In this document: positions 36,607 to 45,233 of the stretch, one piece after another | Layout of the letters: each line of letters starts with the position of its first letter | How positions within the stretch are numbered: position 1 is the stretch's first letter | Source of the DNA: Lachnospiraceae bacterium | Lineage (GTDB): Bacteria > Bacillota > Clostridia > Lachnospirales > Lachnospiraceae | Direction: 5' to 3' | DNA: 54,266 bases | Assembly (NCBI GenBank): GCA_017449765.1 | Contig: JAFTFE010000138.1 | Span: forward strand, 1-54,266 | Translations under genes and position numbers: made by a program | The notes under the pieces: model-generated | Told to the model about the DNA's origin: nothing | Seen by the model: only the letters and a program-made list of their open reading frames with translations | The model's database searches: none

Positions 36607-38493
36607 ATGATGGATAAGAATATTAGACGAGGACTTGGTTTTTACCTTTTACTGTTCTTTATCGGATTTTGTATAGTATTATGGCTGCAAAACAGGGCGC
36701 AGACTGCCGATACCTCTTATACTATAGATGATTTCCAAAGAGATGTACAGGAGGATTTTATATCTGAAGTAAAGATATATCAGAATAGTGAGATACCTAC
36801 CGGTGTCGTATATATAACATATACAACAGGTGATGAAAAAGAATTCTACGTGTCTGATGTCAATACTGTATTTGATATAGTGATTGACAAGGATAAGACC
36901 GGAAGAGTGGATATAAGCTTGTATGATGTTCCGAGACAGAGTGCTTTCTGGACCTGGATGCCTGTTATCGTGGGTGTTGTCCTGCTTGTTGTTCTCGTTG
37001 TAATCCTGATGAGCGGTGGAGTAGGCGGTGGAGCCGGAAGCGGAAGCAGTGGCGGACGAGTTATGAACTTCGGAAGAAGCCGTGCAAGAATGATTAACGA
37101 GAAAGACCAGAAGTATACCTTCAATGATGTTGCCGGACTTGAGGAAGAGAAGGAAGAAGTATCCGAATTGGTTGATTTCCTCAAGACTCCTCAGAAATAT
37201 ATAGAACTTGGCGCAAGAATCCCTAAGGGAGTATTATTTGAAGGACCTCCCGGCACAGGTAAGACATTGCTTGCAAAGGCCGTTGCCGGTGAGGCAGGAG
37301 TACCATTCTTCACCATATCGGGTTCAGATTTTGTAGAAATGTTCGTCGGAGTCGGTGCTTCACGTGTAAGAGATTTATTTGCAGAAGCAAAGCATAATTC
37401 ACCTTGTATAATATTTATAGATGAGATAGATGCTGTAGCAAGGAAGAGAGGTTCAGGATTGGGAGGCGGTCATGATGAGCGTGAGCAGACTTTGAACCAG
37501 CTCCTTGTAGAAATGGATGGATTTGGAACAAATGAAGGAATAATAGTTATAGCAGCTACTAACAGAGTTGATATTCTTGATCCTGCCATATTAAGACCGG
37601 GACGTTTTGACAGGAAGATAATGGTAGGAAGACCTGATGTCAAGGGTAGGGAGGAAATCCTTAAGGTTCATGTCAGGAATAAAAAACTGGCGGAGGATAT
37701 TGATTTACATGAGATTGCAAGAACTACTGCCGGATTTGCCGGTGCAGACCTTGAAAATCTGATGAACGAATCAGCCATAAGCGCCGCAAAAAACAATCGT
37801 CCTTATATCACCAGAGAGGATGTTGACAAGAGCTTTATCAAGCTTGGTGTGGGCGGTGAGAAGAGAAGTCGTCTCGTACCTGAGAAGGAAAGAAGAATTA
37901 CCGCATATCATGAGTCCGGACATGCGATATTGTTCCATCTTTTAAGTGAGGTTGGTCCGGTAAGACTTGTGTCTATTATACCAAACGGACGAGGTGCAGG
38001 CGGATATACCATGCCGCTTCCGGAAAATGACAATGTATTCAATACCAAGAAGAAAATGCTTCAGGACATAATGGTAAGCTATGGTGGTAGAATAGCTGAG
38101 GAGCTTATATTCGAGGATATTACTACCGGTGCTTCGTCAGACATAAAGCAGGCTACCGAGACAGCACGTGCAATGGTAATAAAATATGGTATGTCTGAGA
38201 AAGTCGGACTTATCAATTATGAAGTTGACAGTAATGAGGAAGTATTCCTCGGCAGAGATTTGGGACATTCAAGAACCTATAGTGAAAAGATGGCAACCGC
38301 TATCGACAAGGAAGTTAGAAGAATTGTTGACGAATGCTATGCAGAAGCTAAGAGAATTATTACTGAAAATATGGATATCCTTCATAAATGTGCTAATCTT
38401 TTATTAGAGAAGGAACGTATCGAAAGAAACGAATTTGAGAGCCTATTTTCAGATAATTTGACAGATGAGACAAAAACAGACGATGAAATTTAG
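36607..38493 (+). CDS. ftsH: ATP-dependent zinc metalloprotease FtsH
   Basis: A membrane-bound hexameric AAA+ protease that degrades misfolded and regulatory proteins. The 628-residue protein has two membrane helices (about 9-26 and 117-138), Walker A GPPGTGKT (about 214), Walker [10 protein letters not shown], and the zinc motif HESGH (about 435). Starts at 36607 or 36610 both follow GGAAGGAG; the second is better spaced. It is the last core gene before the accessory island. Confidence 0.97.
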   Translation: MMDKNIRRGLGFYLLLFFIGFCIVLWLQNRAQTADTSYTIDDFQRDVQEDFISEVKIYQNSEIPTGVVYITYTTGDEKEFYVSDVNTVFDIVIDKDKTGRVDISLYDVPRQSAFWTWMPVIVGVVLLVVLVVILMSGGVGGGAGSGSSGGRVMNFGRSRARMINEKDQKYTFNDVAGLEEEKEEVSELVDFLKTPQKYIELGARIPKGVLFEGPPGTGKTLLAKAVAGEAGVPFFTISGSDFVEMFVGVGASRVRDLFAEAKHNSPCIIFIDEIDAVARKRGSGLGGGHDEREQTLNQLLVEMDGFGTNEGIIVIAATNRVDILDPAILRPGRFDRKIMVGRPDVKGREEILKVHVRNKKLAEDIDLHEIARTTAGFAGADLENLMNESAISAAKNNRPYITREDVDKSFIKLGVGGEKRSRLVPEKERRITAYHESGHAILFHLLSEVGPVRLVSIIPNGRGAGGYTMPLPENDNVFNTKKKMLQDIMVSYGGRIAEELIFEDITTGASSDIKQATETARAMVIKYGMSEKVGLINYEVDSNEEVFLGRDLGHSRTYSEKMATAIDKEVRRIVDECYAEAKRIITENMDILHKCANLLLEKERIERNEFESLFSDNLTDETKTDDEI

Positions 38494-38639
38494 TTAATTT
38501 TTTGGGGGCTCCTGAAATACTGTGTGCAAATTGCACAAAAAAATATTTATAATAATTTTGATTTTGGACACACTTTTTAGAATAAATATGTATAATAATA
38601 ATTGTAACCCCCAATACATTATATAGTTTTTTGCTACAC
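38494..38639. other. AT-rich gap after ftsH
   Basis: 146 bp without a credible gene. It holds a small palindrome, TGTGCAAATTGCACA, followed by a run of A (not T), and short C tracts. A minus-strand reading frame crosses it into ftsH but has no family signal. Together with the repeats listed next, it fills the 38494-39113 stretch. Confidence 0.5.
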
Positions 38640-38704
38640 CCCATAAGTAACAAAATACCTTCTCCGAAGAGCCCTACCGATCGTTGGTAGGGCTCTTCTC
38701 CTTT
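38640..38704 (+). repeat. Left copy of a 32-bp direct repeat with terminator-like hairpin
   Basis: The 32 bases at 38640-38671 (CCCATAAGTAAC...GAAGAG) recur exactly at 44981-45012. The last six begin the hairpin GAAGAG-CCCTACC...GGTAGGG-CTCTTC (38666-38698), followed by TCCTTTTC. It lies after ftsH and is a candidate island boundary or attachment site, and may also terminate ftsH transcription. Confidence 0.7.
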
Positions 38705-38777
38705 TCAGGATTTATGCGGCTTCGCGGACTTTTTACTCTTCTGATTTTATCCATTTTCTTTGACCTGATTTTCGGGG

Positions 38778-38874
38778 TTGAACCACCTTTTGAACCACCT
38801 TTACACCAAATGACTATTTTTTAGTGTTGAAAAAACCTTTAATTTTCATGTTTTGAACCACCCCTTGAACCACC
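38778..38874. repeat. Four copies of TTGAACCACC in two pairs
   Basis: Copies begin at 38778, 38790, 38853 and 38865. Within each pair the pitch is 12 bp. They directly precede the integrase remnant. Such phased pairs resemble arm-type binding sites of a tyrosine integrase. Function is inferred. Confidence 0.6.
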
Positions 38875-38878
38875 CCCT

Positions 38879-39007
38879 ATCCAGACAACTCTTAATGTTT
38901 ATGCAGATGCTACGAAAGAAGCGAAAGAAGCGAAAATTGCATCTATGGATGCTTTTGAGGAAAAGATAGGGTTAGTAGATAATGATTTAGTAAAAGATAA
39001 GGCGTGA
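38879..39007 (+). pseudogene. C-terminal fragment of a tyrosine recombinase/integrase
   Basis: The frame from 38879 to the TGA at 39005-39007 reads IQTTLNVYADATKEAKEAKI...NDLVKDKA. TTLNVYADAT with the Tyr is the catalytic-tyrosine motif at the end of Tn916- and phage-type integrases. The preceding 300 or so residues are missing; the sequence upstream is the TTGAACCACC repeat block. The gene is dead and marks a former integrative element. Confidence 0.8.
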
Positions 39008-39091
39008 AGCAACGCATATTCAACGTTGCCCACGCCTTATAGTTCTTAAATATGGTGTGGCCCCCGCGCATATTCAACGCCGGTCCGCACC
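38999..39091. repeat. Two hairpins sharing one loop sequence
   Basis: Hairpin 1 (38999-39038) pairs AAGGCGTG-GCAACG with CGTTGC-CACGCCTT. Hairpin 2 (39054-39091) pairs GGTGTGG and GCG with CGC and CCGCACC. Both carry the same 13 bases, CGCATATTCAACG, at the tip (39013-39025 and 39067-39079), although the outer stems differ. They lie downstream of the nuclease gene on the minus strand and may terminate it. Confidence 0.7.
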
Positions 39092-39113
39092 TTGTAATAT
39101 TATAATACACTTA

Positions 39114-39494
39114 TTATTTTTTAAAGTCAATGATTATTTCATCATTGGTAATTATTTTCATCCGGCGGATACGTTTGGAAAGATTAAAACGCTGTTCAAG
39201 ATCTTTTATTGCTTGATCTTGCGGTAATTTACATCTTCGTAAATCAACAATAACATTATTGGATTGGTGTGATGCGTTCTGTAGAGTATGCTTAAGTGTG
39301 TTTTTCCCGCTTCCGGTTGGAGATTTTATTTCCCACAGTATTCCGTTTACGGATATATCTGGCGTACGCATTCCTTTCACTTGCGAAGAGGGGATAAGTT
39401 CAATATCAAGACCGGTATTTAGTAGGAGTTTAACAGTTGCATATTCATGTTCTTCCAAATGAACGCCATTTGATTTTAGTATGCCATTTTTCAT
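39114..39494 (-). CDS. Stand-alone CdiA C-terminal-like nuclease (PD-(D/E)XK type)
   Basis: A 126-residue protein. The core RTPDISVNGILWEIKSPTG holds the PD...ExK metal-nuclease triad (Asp about 45, Glu about 54, Lys about 56), and NASHQSNNVIVDLRR follows. This matches the tRNA-nuclease toxin domain found at the C-terminus of some CdiA proteins. Here it has no delivery domain, signal or neighbouring immunity gene. No strong ribosome site is visible. It may be an element-borne nuclease, or part of a toxin moved by recombination. Confidence 0.65.
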   Translation of the reverse strand: MKNGILKSNGVHLEEHEYATVKLLLNTGLDIELIPSSQVKGMRTPDISVNGILWEIKSPTGSGKNTLKHTLQNASHQSNNVIVDLRRCKLPQDQAIKDLEQRFNLSKRIRRMKIITNDEIIIDFKK

Positions 39495-39747
39495 GTTTGG
39501 TATTTTATCATAATTTGTATTATTTTGCGAGAATTATTTAATAGTAGTATTTTTGCCTAAAATGAATATGAAAATTCTACTCCAAACTCAGATCTAGCGT
39601 TTGCCTATCAATGCTATCACAGATTCAAAAGAGAGCTAAAAAAATGTATGATAGAGTGATTTCGGGAAAAGATGAACAACTGCAAAATAACAGTTGTATG
39701 TTTTTGAGATTGGAAGAGGCATGTAAAGAATATGATGTAAATCAATA

Positions 39748-39780
39748 AATTTGGGTAGTAGTGTTACTACCCAAATTTTA
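39748..39780. terminator. Bidirectional terminator in the island
   Basis: AATTTGGGTAGTA (39748-39760) pairs perfectly with TACTACCCAAATT (39765-39777) around GTGT, then TTA. A 13-bp stem with A/T-rich flanks on both strands. Confidence 0.7.
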
Positions 39781-39838
39781 CCTAAATGATAAATTTACCC
39801 CAACTTGAGGAAAATTTTGCAAAAAAGACAACTTCACT

Positions 39839-39880
39839 CTAAAGTGACAGTTAGAATGTCACTTTAGATGTCACTTTGAA
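39839..39880. promoter_or_regulatory. Operator-like palindrome with an extra half-site
   Basis: CTAAAGTGACA (39839-39849) and TGTCACTTTAG (39857-39867) form a perfect 11-bp inverted repeat with a 7-bp gap. TGTCACTTT repeats again at 39869. This is typical for a dimeric repressor that also binds cooperatively. No regulator gene is nearby, so it may be a leftover from a lost element gene. Confidence 0.5.
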
Positions 39881-40141
39881 TTATGACCAAAGAATGAGTA
39901 TGATATTGACATATAAACGAAAAAATTGAAGATAAAAATTGTTGTTTGATGAAACTATTGTGGTATATAATATGGAATAAAGAAATCGTTATGCCGTCCA
40001 ATGAGATTAAATATCCGATTGCGTTTTATGCCATAATATTGGTTTTGGATATTTTGATAAAAATTATAATGATTCATTAAATGTTATCATATATGAAATA
40101 TCTGAAAGTAACAAAATTTATAATCAAACTAATATAAACAT

Positions 40142-40864
40142 ATGAAGAGGAGCAAGACCATGAGTGAAGAATATAGAACAGGCGGTGATCCGTTGATTCA
40201 TCAGCTTTTTAAACAGACACTTATTGTAATGATCATCGCCGAGCTGTCAACATCGATAGCAACCATGCTTGATGGAATCATTATCGCACATTTTTTTGAC
40301 AAATATGCTGTTGCGGCCTATGGCCTTACTTCTCCGTACACTAACATGATTAAGATGGTTGGGGGATTCTTTGCGACAGGAACACAGGTAGTTTATTCAC
40401 AATATGCAGCAAGGGGAGATTCAAAGAAAGCAAATGAGATTTTTTCAGTATCAACTGTGATAATGGTCATTCTAAGCGTTGCCTTTGCTGCGATTATTTT
40501 CATATTTGCCGAGCCGTTTGCTCTGATTCTGGGAGCATCAAAGGATGCTGTACATTTGCAGCATCACACAGCCGAATATATCAGAGGACTGGTAATTGGG
40601 CTGCCTCTTAATCTGCTTGTTATGTTTCTTATGCCACTCATGAATATAGATGGAGATAAGAAAAGGATTGCTTATTCCATAAATGTAATGCTTGTTGTTA
40701 ATCTGGCCGGAGATCTGGTTGTGGCACTATTGTTTCATGGTGGCCTTTTTGGGCTAGCACTTGCTACCACTGTCAGCTTCCTGTGTTCTCTTATTGTACT
40801 ATTGCTTCATTTCAGGAAAGGCTCATCTATTCACTTGAATTTGAAAAAAAATATCTTTGAGTGA
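40142..40864 (+). pseudogene. MATE efflux transporter, N-terminal half (frameshifted)
   Basis: 240 residues with six membrane helices of a MATE-family drug/metabolite exporter (LIHQLFKQTLIVMIIAELSTS start, MATE N-lobe). The frame ends just after an A8 run at 40844-40852 or so, and the transporter continues in the next frame from 40857. With seven A residues the two halves would read as one protein (..LNLKKISLSDFSEVAKSG..). It is either a frameshift mutant, a sequencing error, or slippage-dependent. GAAGAGGAG-like ribosome site upstream. Confidence 0.75.
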
Positions 40865-41933
40865 TTTTTCAGAGGTGGCAAAATCAGGAATCATCCCTGC
40901 TGTTACAAGATCCTTTTCGATGATTCGCGCTTATCTGATAAATATCATTTTTATTACATTTGCAGGCGCAGAAGCTCTGGCTGCCAACACTCTGGTTCAG
41001 AGCAATATAAAGGCAGTTCCGGTGTGTGTTGCCATGGCAATCGGAACAACAACTCTATCAATTGCCGGTGTGCTTTATGAAGAAAACGACAAGAGAGGAC
41101 TTAGGCAGATTTTTCAATCAGTAATGAAAATCAGTTTTGGGCCGTGTCTTTTGATTACAGTTCTTATCTTTATATTTGCACCTCAGGTAGTCGGTATATT
41201 TGGTGCAACTGAGATGGCAGACCTTACGGCCCTTGCGCTCAGGTGTTTTATCATCGGGCTTCCAATTATTGGAGTTAAACTTTTTTATGTATATTATTTT
41301 CAATCTACAAGAAAGAAAGCGCTGTCATATTATTCGTCAGTTGCCGGAGAATGCTGTTTTCTAGTTCTATCTACATATGTTCTCGGTAGAATCTTCGGGA
41401 ATACGGGACTCTTTATCAGCTATCCGGTCAGCGAGCTTCTTTATATAGTTTCTATTCTTGTGATTGCTTGTATTAAGCAGAAGCATTTTCCACGAAATGT
41501 ATATGATTTACTTTTTCTTGGTAGAGAATTTGATATTAGCTCGGATAAAACCTTTGATGTATCTATTAATGATATAAGAGAGGTATCAAAGCTTTCAGAA
41601 AATGCGATGCAGTTTTGTAAAGAAAACCATGTTGATTCAAAGAAATCAATGTATATTGGCCTTGTAGTAGAGGAGATGGTGGGGAATATATTTAAACATG
41701 GAGCTAATGATAATAAAAAACATTATGTAGATATGAAGATAATTGTTTTTGAGAACTCAGTTAAGCTAAGATTTCGAGATGATTGCAGACAGTTCAATCC
41801 CAAAGAAAGAGCAGAGATGCTTACGGATGATCTGGAACATAATATTGGAATCCGTATTGTGTCTAAAATATCAAAAAGCATGAATTATACGAATCTGTTT
41901 AATATGAATCAGCTTATAATAGAGATAGCATAG
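40857..41933 (+). pseudogene. MATE C-terminal half fused to an anti-sigma-type HATPase domain
   Basis: 358 residues in the second frame, from TTG 40857. The first 215 complete the MATE transporter C-lobe (six helices). The last 130 are a GHKL/HATPase_c_2 domain like RsbW or SpoIIAB, with the N-box EEMVGNIFKHG, RDDCRQFNP and NIGIRIV. A transporter fused to such an ATPase suggests regulated export or signalling. It overlaps the first half by 8 bases. See that entry for the frame break. Confidence 0.75.
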
Positions 41934-41965
41934 TGATTTTTCGTTCTTTGAGTTTAAGGGGCTGT

Positions 41966-41985
41966 TTTGTGGCAGATTTGTGGCA
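41966..41985. repeat. Paired direct repeat TTTGTGGCA
   Basis: TTTGTGGCA at 41966-41974 and 41977-41985, an 11-bp pitch, in the gap between the MATE and bacteriocin-export genes. It is the same geometry as the repeats at the prophage end and the island edges, suggesting a former element boundary inside the island. Confidence 0.45.
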
Positions 41986-42112
41986 CATATGTGATATACT
42001 ATAAAAGAATGAATAAAAGAACACTTGTTATATTCCATATGCCAAAACTATAGCACAGGAGAAGGCATAATGGAACAACATCATTGGGCTATATTATAAA
42101 TAGGAGAAGACT

Positions 42113-42532
42113 ATGGAAAACAAAATTTTCAGAAAGAAAACCATGGAGAAGATATCTTCACCGGAACAGTTGTCAGATTACTTAAGAGTTACCAATCCCG
42201 GTATATGGATAGTACTCTCGGCTGTAATACTTATACTTGTAGGACTGGTTGCATGGGCTGCGGCCGGAACGATTGAAACCACAGCAAGTGCAAATGCTTC
42301 TGTTTCAAATGGTAAGGCGAGCATTGTTATCACTGGCTCGACTACTGAGGACATTAAGACAGGAATGACAGTTCATCTGGTTGACAAGGATTATGTCATA
42401 TCTGAAGTAGCAGAGGATGAGTACGGCAGAGCCATAGCCTATACAGAGGTCACTCTTCCGGATGGAAGCTATGATGCAGAGGTTGTTGTTGAAGAGATTC
42501 ATCCTATCAAATTCCTTTTCGAAAGCAGGTGA
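42113..42532 (+). CDS. NHLP-type bacteriocin export adaptor (short HlyD-like protein)
   Basis: A 139-residue protein with one membrane helix (about 33-55, IWIVLSAVILILVGLVAWAAAG) and a small outside beta domain. It resembles the short membrane-fusion-protein-like partner of NHLM/NHLP bacteriocin exporters (KISSPEQLSDYLRVTNPG). It likely links the ABC exporter to the outside in a Gram-positive wall. TAGGAG precedes the start; it ends 4 nt before the exporter. No precursor peptide gene is seen. Confidence 0.78.
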   Translation: MENKIFRKKTMEKISSPEQLSDYLRVTNPGIWIVLSAVILILVGLVAWAAAGTIETTASANASVSNGKASIVITGSTTEDIKTGMTVHLVDKDYVISEVAEDEYGRAIAYTEVTLPDGSYDAEVVVEEIHPIKFLFESR

Positions 42533-42536
42533 GCGG

Positions 42537-44711
42537 ATGAAAACTAAGAAGATACCGCCAACTCTTACAAAGGGTGTTGCAAAGGTGCCTGTAATCATGC
42601 AGCTTGAGGCTCTTGAGTGTGGCGCTGCATCGCTGGCGATGTTAATGGCATATTATGGCAAGTGGATTCCGCTTGAACAGGTCAGGAAGGACTGTGGTGT
42701 ATCACGTGATGGTTCTAAGGCAAAGAACATCTACATAGCTGCACAGAATTACGGCTTTGATGTAAAGGCATTCAGAAAGAGTCCCGAAGATCTTAAGGAA
42801 AATGGTCAGTTTCCATGTATTATTCACTGGAATATGAACCATTTTGTTGTGCTGGACGGATTTAGAGGTAATAAGGTATATCTGAATGATCCGGCGAGGG
42901 GAAATGTGACTATCAGCTGGGAGGAGTTCGATAACTCCTTTACCGGAGTGTGCATCATTCCTGTTCCTTCAGAGACTTTTAAGCCTGAAGGAAAACAGAC
43001 CAGTACTCTTGAATTTGCAAAAAAGAGACTGGCAGGAGCAGGCGCTGCAGTAGCATTTGTGATGATTACTACCGTTATTAGTTATCTGTTCGGTATCGCT
43101 GACTCCGTAACATCCCGAATATTTATGGACAGACTTCTTACCGGACTTAATAAGGAATGGTTATATCCATTTATCTCTATAATGATTCTGCTTGCTTTGC
43201 TCCAGATCATTGTGTCATGGGCGCAGACTATCTACTCCCTCAAAATAAATGGCAAGATGGCTGCTGTGGGAAGCAGCTCATACATGTGGAAGATTCTTAG
43301 GCTTCCGATGGAATTCTATTCCCAGAGACTTGCAGGAGATATACAGGGAAGACTGGTGCTTAATTCTTCAATTGCAGAGACCTTGGTCAATACATTTGCA
43401 CCTCTGCTTCTTAATTCCATAATGATGATATTTTATCTCGTGCTTATGCTGAGACATAGTCCGCTTCTTACACTTATAGGTATCGGAACATTGATCATAA
43501 ATATTATTATGACAAATATTATAGCCAAGAAGCGAATCAATATAGCCCGGGTTGAAATGAGAGATGCCGGCAAGCTTGAGGCGGCATCCGTAACCGGTTT
43601 TGAGATGATCGAAACCATAAAGGCAAGTGGTGCAGAAAATGGCTTTTTCAGTAAATGGGCCGGATATCAGGCTTCAGTTAATACTCAGAATACAAGAATG
43701 ATGAAGACCTCGCTGCTTCTCGGAATCATCCCTGCTTTCTTTAGTACCATAGCAAATTACACAGTACTCATACTGGGTGTATATATAGCCATAAATGGTC
43801 AGTTTACACTTGGTGCAGTCCTTATGTTTCAGGGCTTCCTTTCATCCTTTATGGCACCTGCAAGTATGCTTATCAGCGCCGGTGATACCATACAGGAAAT
43901 GCGCACTCAGATGGAGCGTGTCGAGGATGTAATGATGTACGAGGATGATCCGTCAGTTGTGGACGAAGCCTCATCGGATGATGTAAGCCTTACAAAACTA
44001 AAAGGAAGTGTTGAATTAAAGAATCTGACATTTGGTTATTCAAGACTTGAACCGCCGCTTATAAAGGATTTCTCCTTATCAATAAAGCCGGGAGACAGAA
44101 TTGCAATAGTTGGTGCTTCGGGTTGTGGTAAGTCCACACTTTCCAAGCTTGGCAGACCATTGCCGGATTATTCAGAATCAACCAGTACATATGTGAAACT
44201 CTTTATACAAAGGGCAGAACCTGATTTGCCATTTACACGCATGATTTCAGATGAAGAGAATAGATTGGGAAGGTCTTTACCTATAAATTCATTATTGATA
44301 TTATCTGCACTTCAAAGTCAAAGAAGATTGAACATTCAGGATTTATCTAAAGTAACTAACATAAGTGAAGCAAGAATAAAAACTAATGTTGAAAAACTAG
44401 TTGAATCTAACCTTGTTGAAGCAGTAGGTAATAATAGATCAAGGACATACATATTAAGTTCAAAGGTTTATAAAGAACAAGAAAATATAGTTGGATATGT
44501 TCGCCAAAAGGGAATAGATGTTGTTAAATCTGAAGCGTGGATTATGGAATTGGTACAAAAGCAAAACGGAAGGATAACTAGGGAAAATGTTGTCGAGTTG
44601 TTGAATGTTACTCCTTCTCAAGCGTATCGATTGTTAAAAAAGATTTCTGAAAAAGGAAAACTTAGATTGGTAGGAACCGGTAGAAGTGCTTATTATGAAA
44701 TGGTAGAATAG
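42537..44711 (+). pseudogene. NHLP bacteriocin-export ABC transporter truncated and fused to a COG2865 (AlbA_2-type ATPase) C-terminus
   Basis: The start at ATG 42537 gives 724 residues. Residues 1-150 are a C39-like leader peptidase (catalytic Cys in LECGAAS, His in NHFVVL, Asp in NDPARG). About six membrane helices follow, then the ATPase domain begins but ends just after Walker A (GASGCGKSTLSKL, near 44150). From GRPLPDYSES onward the protein is unrelated: 187 residues with two winged-helix-like modules as at the C-terminus of COG2865 proteins of mobile elements. The exporter has lost Walker B and the signature motif, so it is presumably inactive. Confidence 0.8.
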
Positions 44712-44756
44712 AAAAACACAACATAAACGCACGCATGCGTTTATGTTGTGTTTTTT
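44712..44756. terminator. Strong symmetric terminator
   Basis: A perfect 20-bp inverted repeat with arms at 44712-44731 (AAAAACACAACATAAACGCA) and 44736-44755, around the loop CGCA, so it is A-rich on one side and T-rich on the other and can work in both directions. It follows the chimeric exporter gene and opens the 44712-45233 gap. Confidence 0.8.
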
Positions 44757-44843
44757 GTGTAAGGGAAAGAGTAAGAAACTGCATTTGAATATAAAGATTC
44801 GATTGAACATGTGTCAACACAGTGCATAGTATAGTGATTTTCG

Positions 44844-44862
44844 TACACCATTTTATACACCA
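44844..44862. repeat. Paired direct repeat TACACCA near the right island edge
   Basis: TACACCA occurs at 44844 and 44856, a 12-bp pitch, about 120 bp before the right copy of the 32-bp repeat. It mirrors the TTGAACCACC pairs on the left side, as expected for arm-type sites near an attachment end. Confidence 0.45.
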
Positions 44863-44980
44863 ATTTTTAAATAAAACATAAAAAAAGACGCAACAAGACA
44901 AATAATAGAAATTTAAAACAGCTTTATGAATGCGTGCTTACAGCAAAAGACACAATAACACGAAGGTATGGGAGTGCCGG

Positions 44981-45045
44981 CCCATAAGTAACAAAATACC
45001 TTCTCCGAAGAGGACAGTCGAACGACCGCTGTCCTCTTCTCCTTT
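44981..45045 (+). repeat. Right copy of the 32-bp direct repeat with terminator-like hairpin
   Basis: 44981-45012 is identical to 38640-38671. The hairpin here is GAAGAGGACAG...CTGTCCTCTTC (45007-45039), followed by TCCTTTTG. Inner stem bases differ from the left copy but pair. Just upstream, GAAGGTAT (44962-44969) can pair with ATACCTTC (44996-45003). The rest of the gap up to 45233 has no feature I recognise. Confidence 0.7.
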
Positions 45046-45233
45046 TGCTTTCTTTTGTTTGTATTTCCAAAACATATTTACACTGATTTCGGTCTGTGAT
45101 ATAAGTATTTTAATGAGGGAGGCTTAAGAAATGGATGATTATTTACAAAGCTTAAAATTTTTATTGAGAAATTGTCAATAATGTATTAAAATAACTTTAT
45201 GTTTCACGATTAGCGATAATGGAGGAAGACTTT

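Larger units (their letters stand above)
39495..40141. other. Accessory intergenic stretch with fragments
   Basis: No convincing gene. Two short frames can be read on the plus strand: 39611-39748 (45 residues, MLSQIQKRAKKMYDRVISGKD..., no ribosome site) and 39991-40080 (29 residues, hydrophobic). TTGTTT (39942-39947), 18 bp and TATAAT (39966-39971) could be a promoter toward the MATE gene. The terminator and operator-like palindrome listed next also lie here. I read it as decayed element DNA. Confidence 0.5.

Noticed and set aside
38393-38653. Minus-strand frame starting MLLMGCSKK within the left direct repeat
   Set aside because: It runs into the end of ftsH in antisense and has no family signal; a lipoprotein-like start is coincidental.
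42070-42099. Nine-codon frame MEQHHWAIL with a good ribosome site just before the bacteriocin adaptor gene
   Set aside because: Too short to be a bacteriocin precursor, with no leader or cleavage motif; more likely a leader scar.
44961-45012. Nested pairing GGTATGGG...CCCATA/ATACC before the right repeat, at first taken for a riboswitch
   Set aside because: It matches no riboswitch class I know, lies 220 bp from the amylase start, and the left copy lacks the upstream arm.
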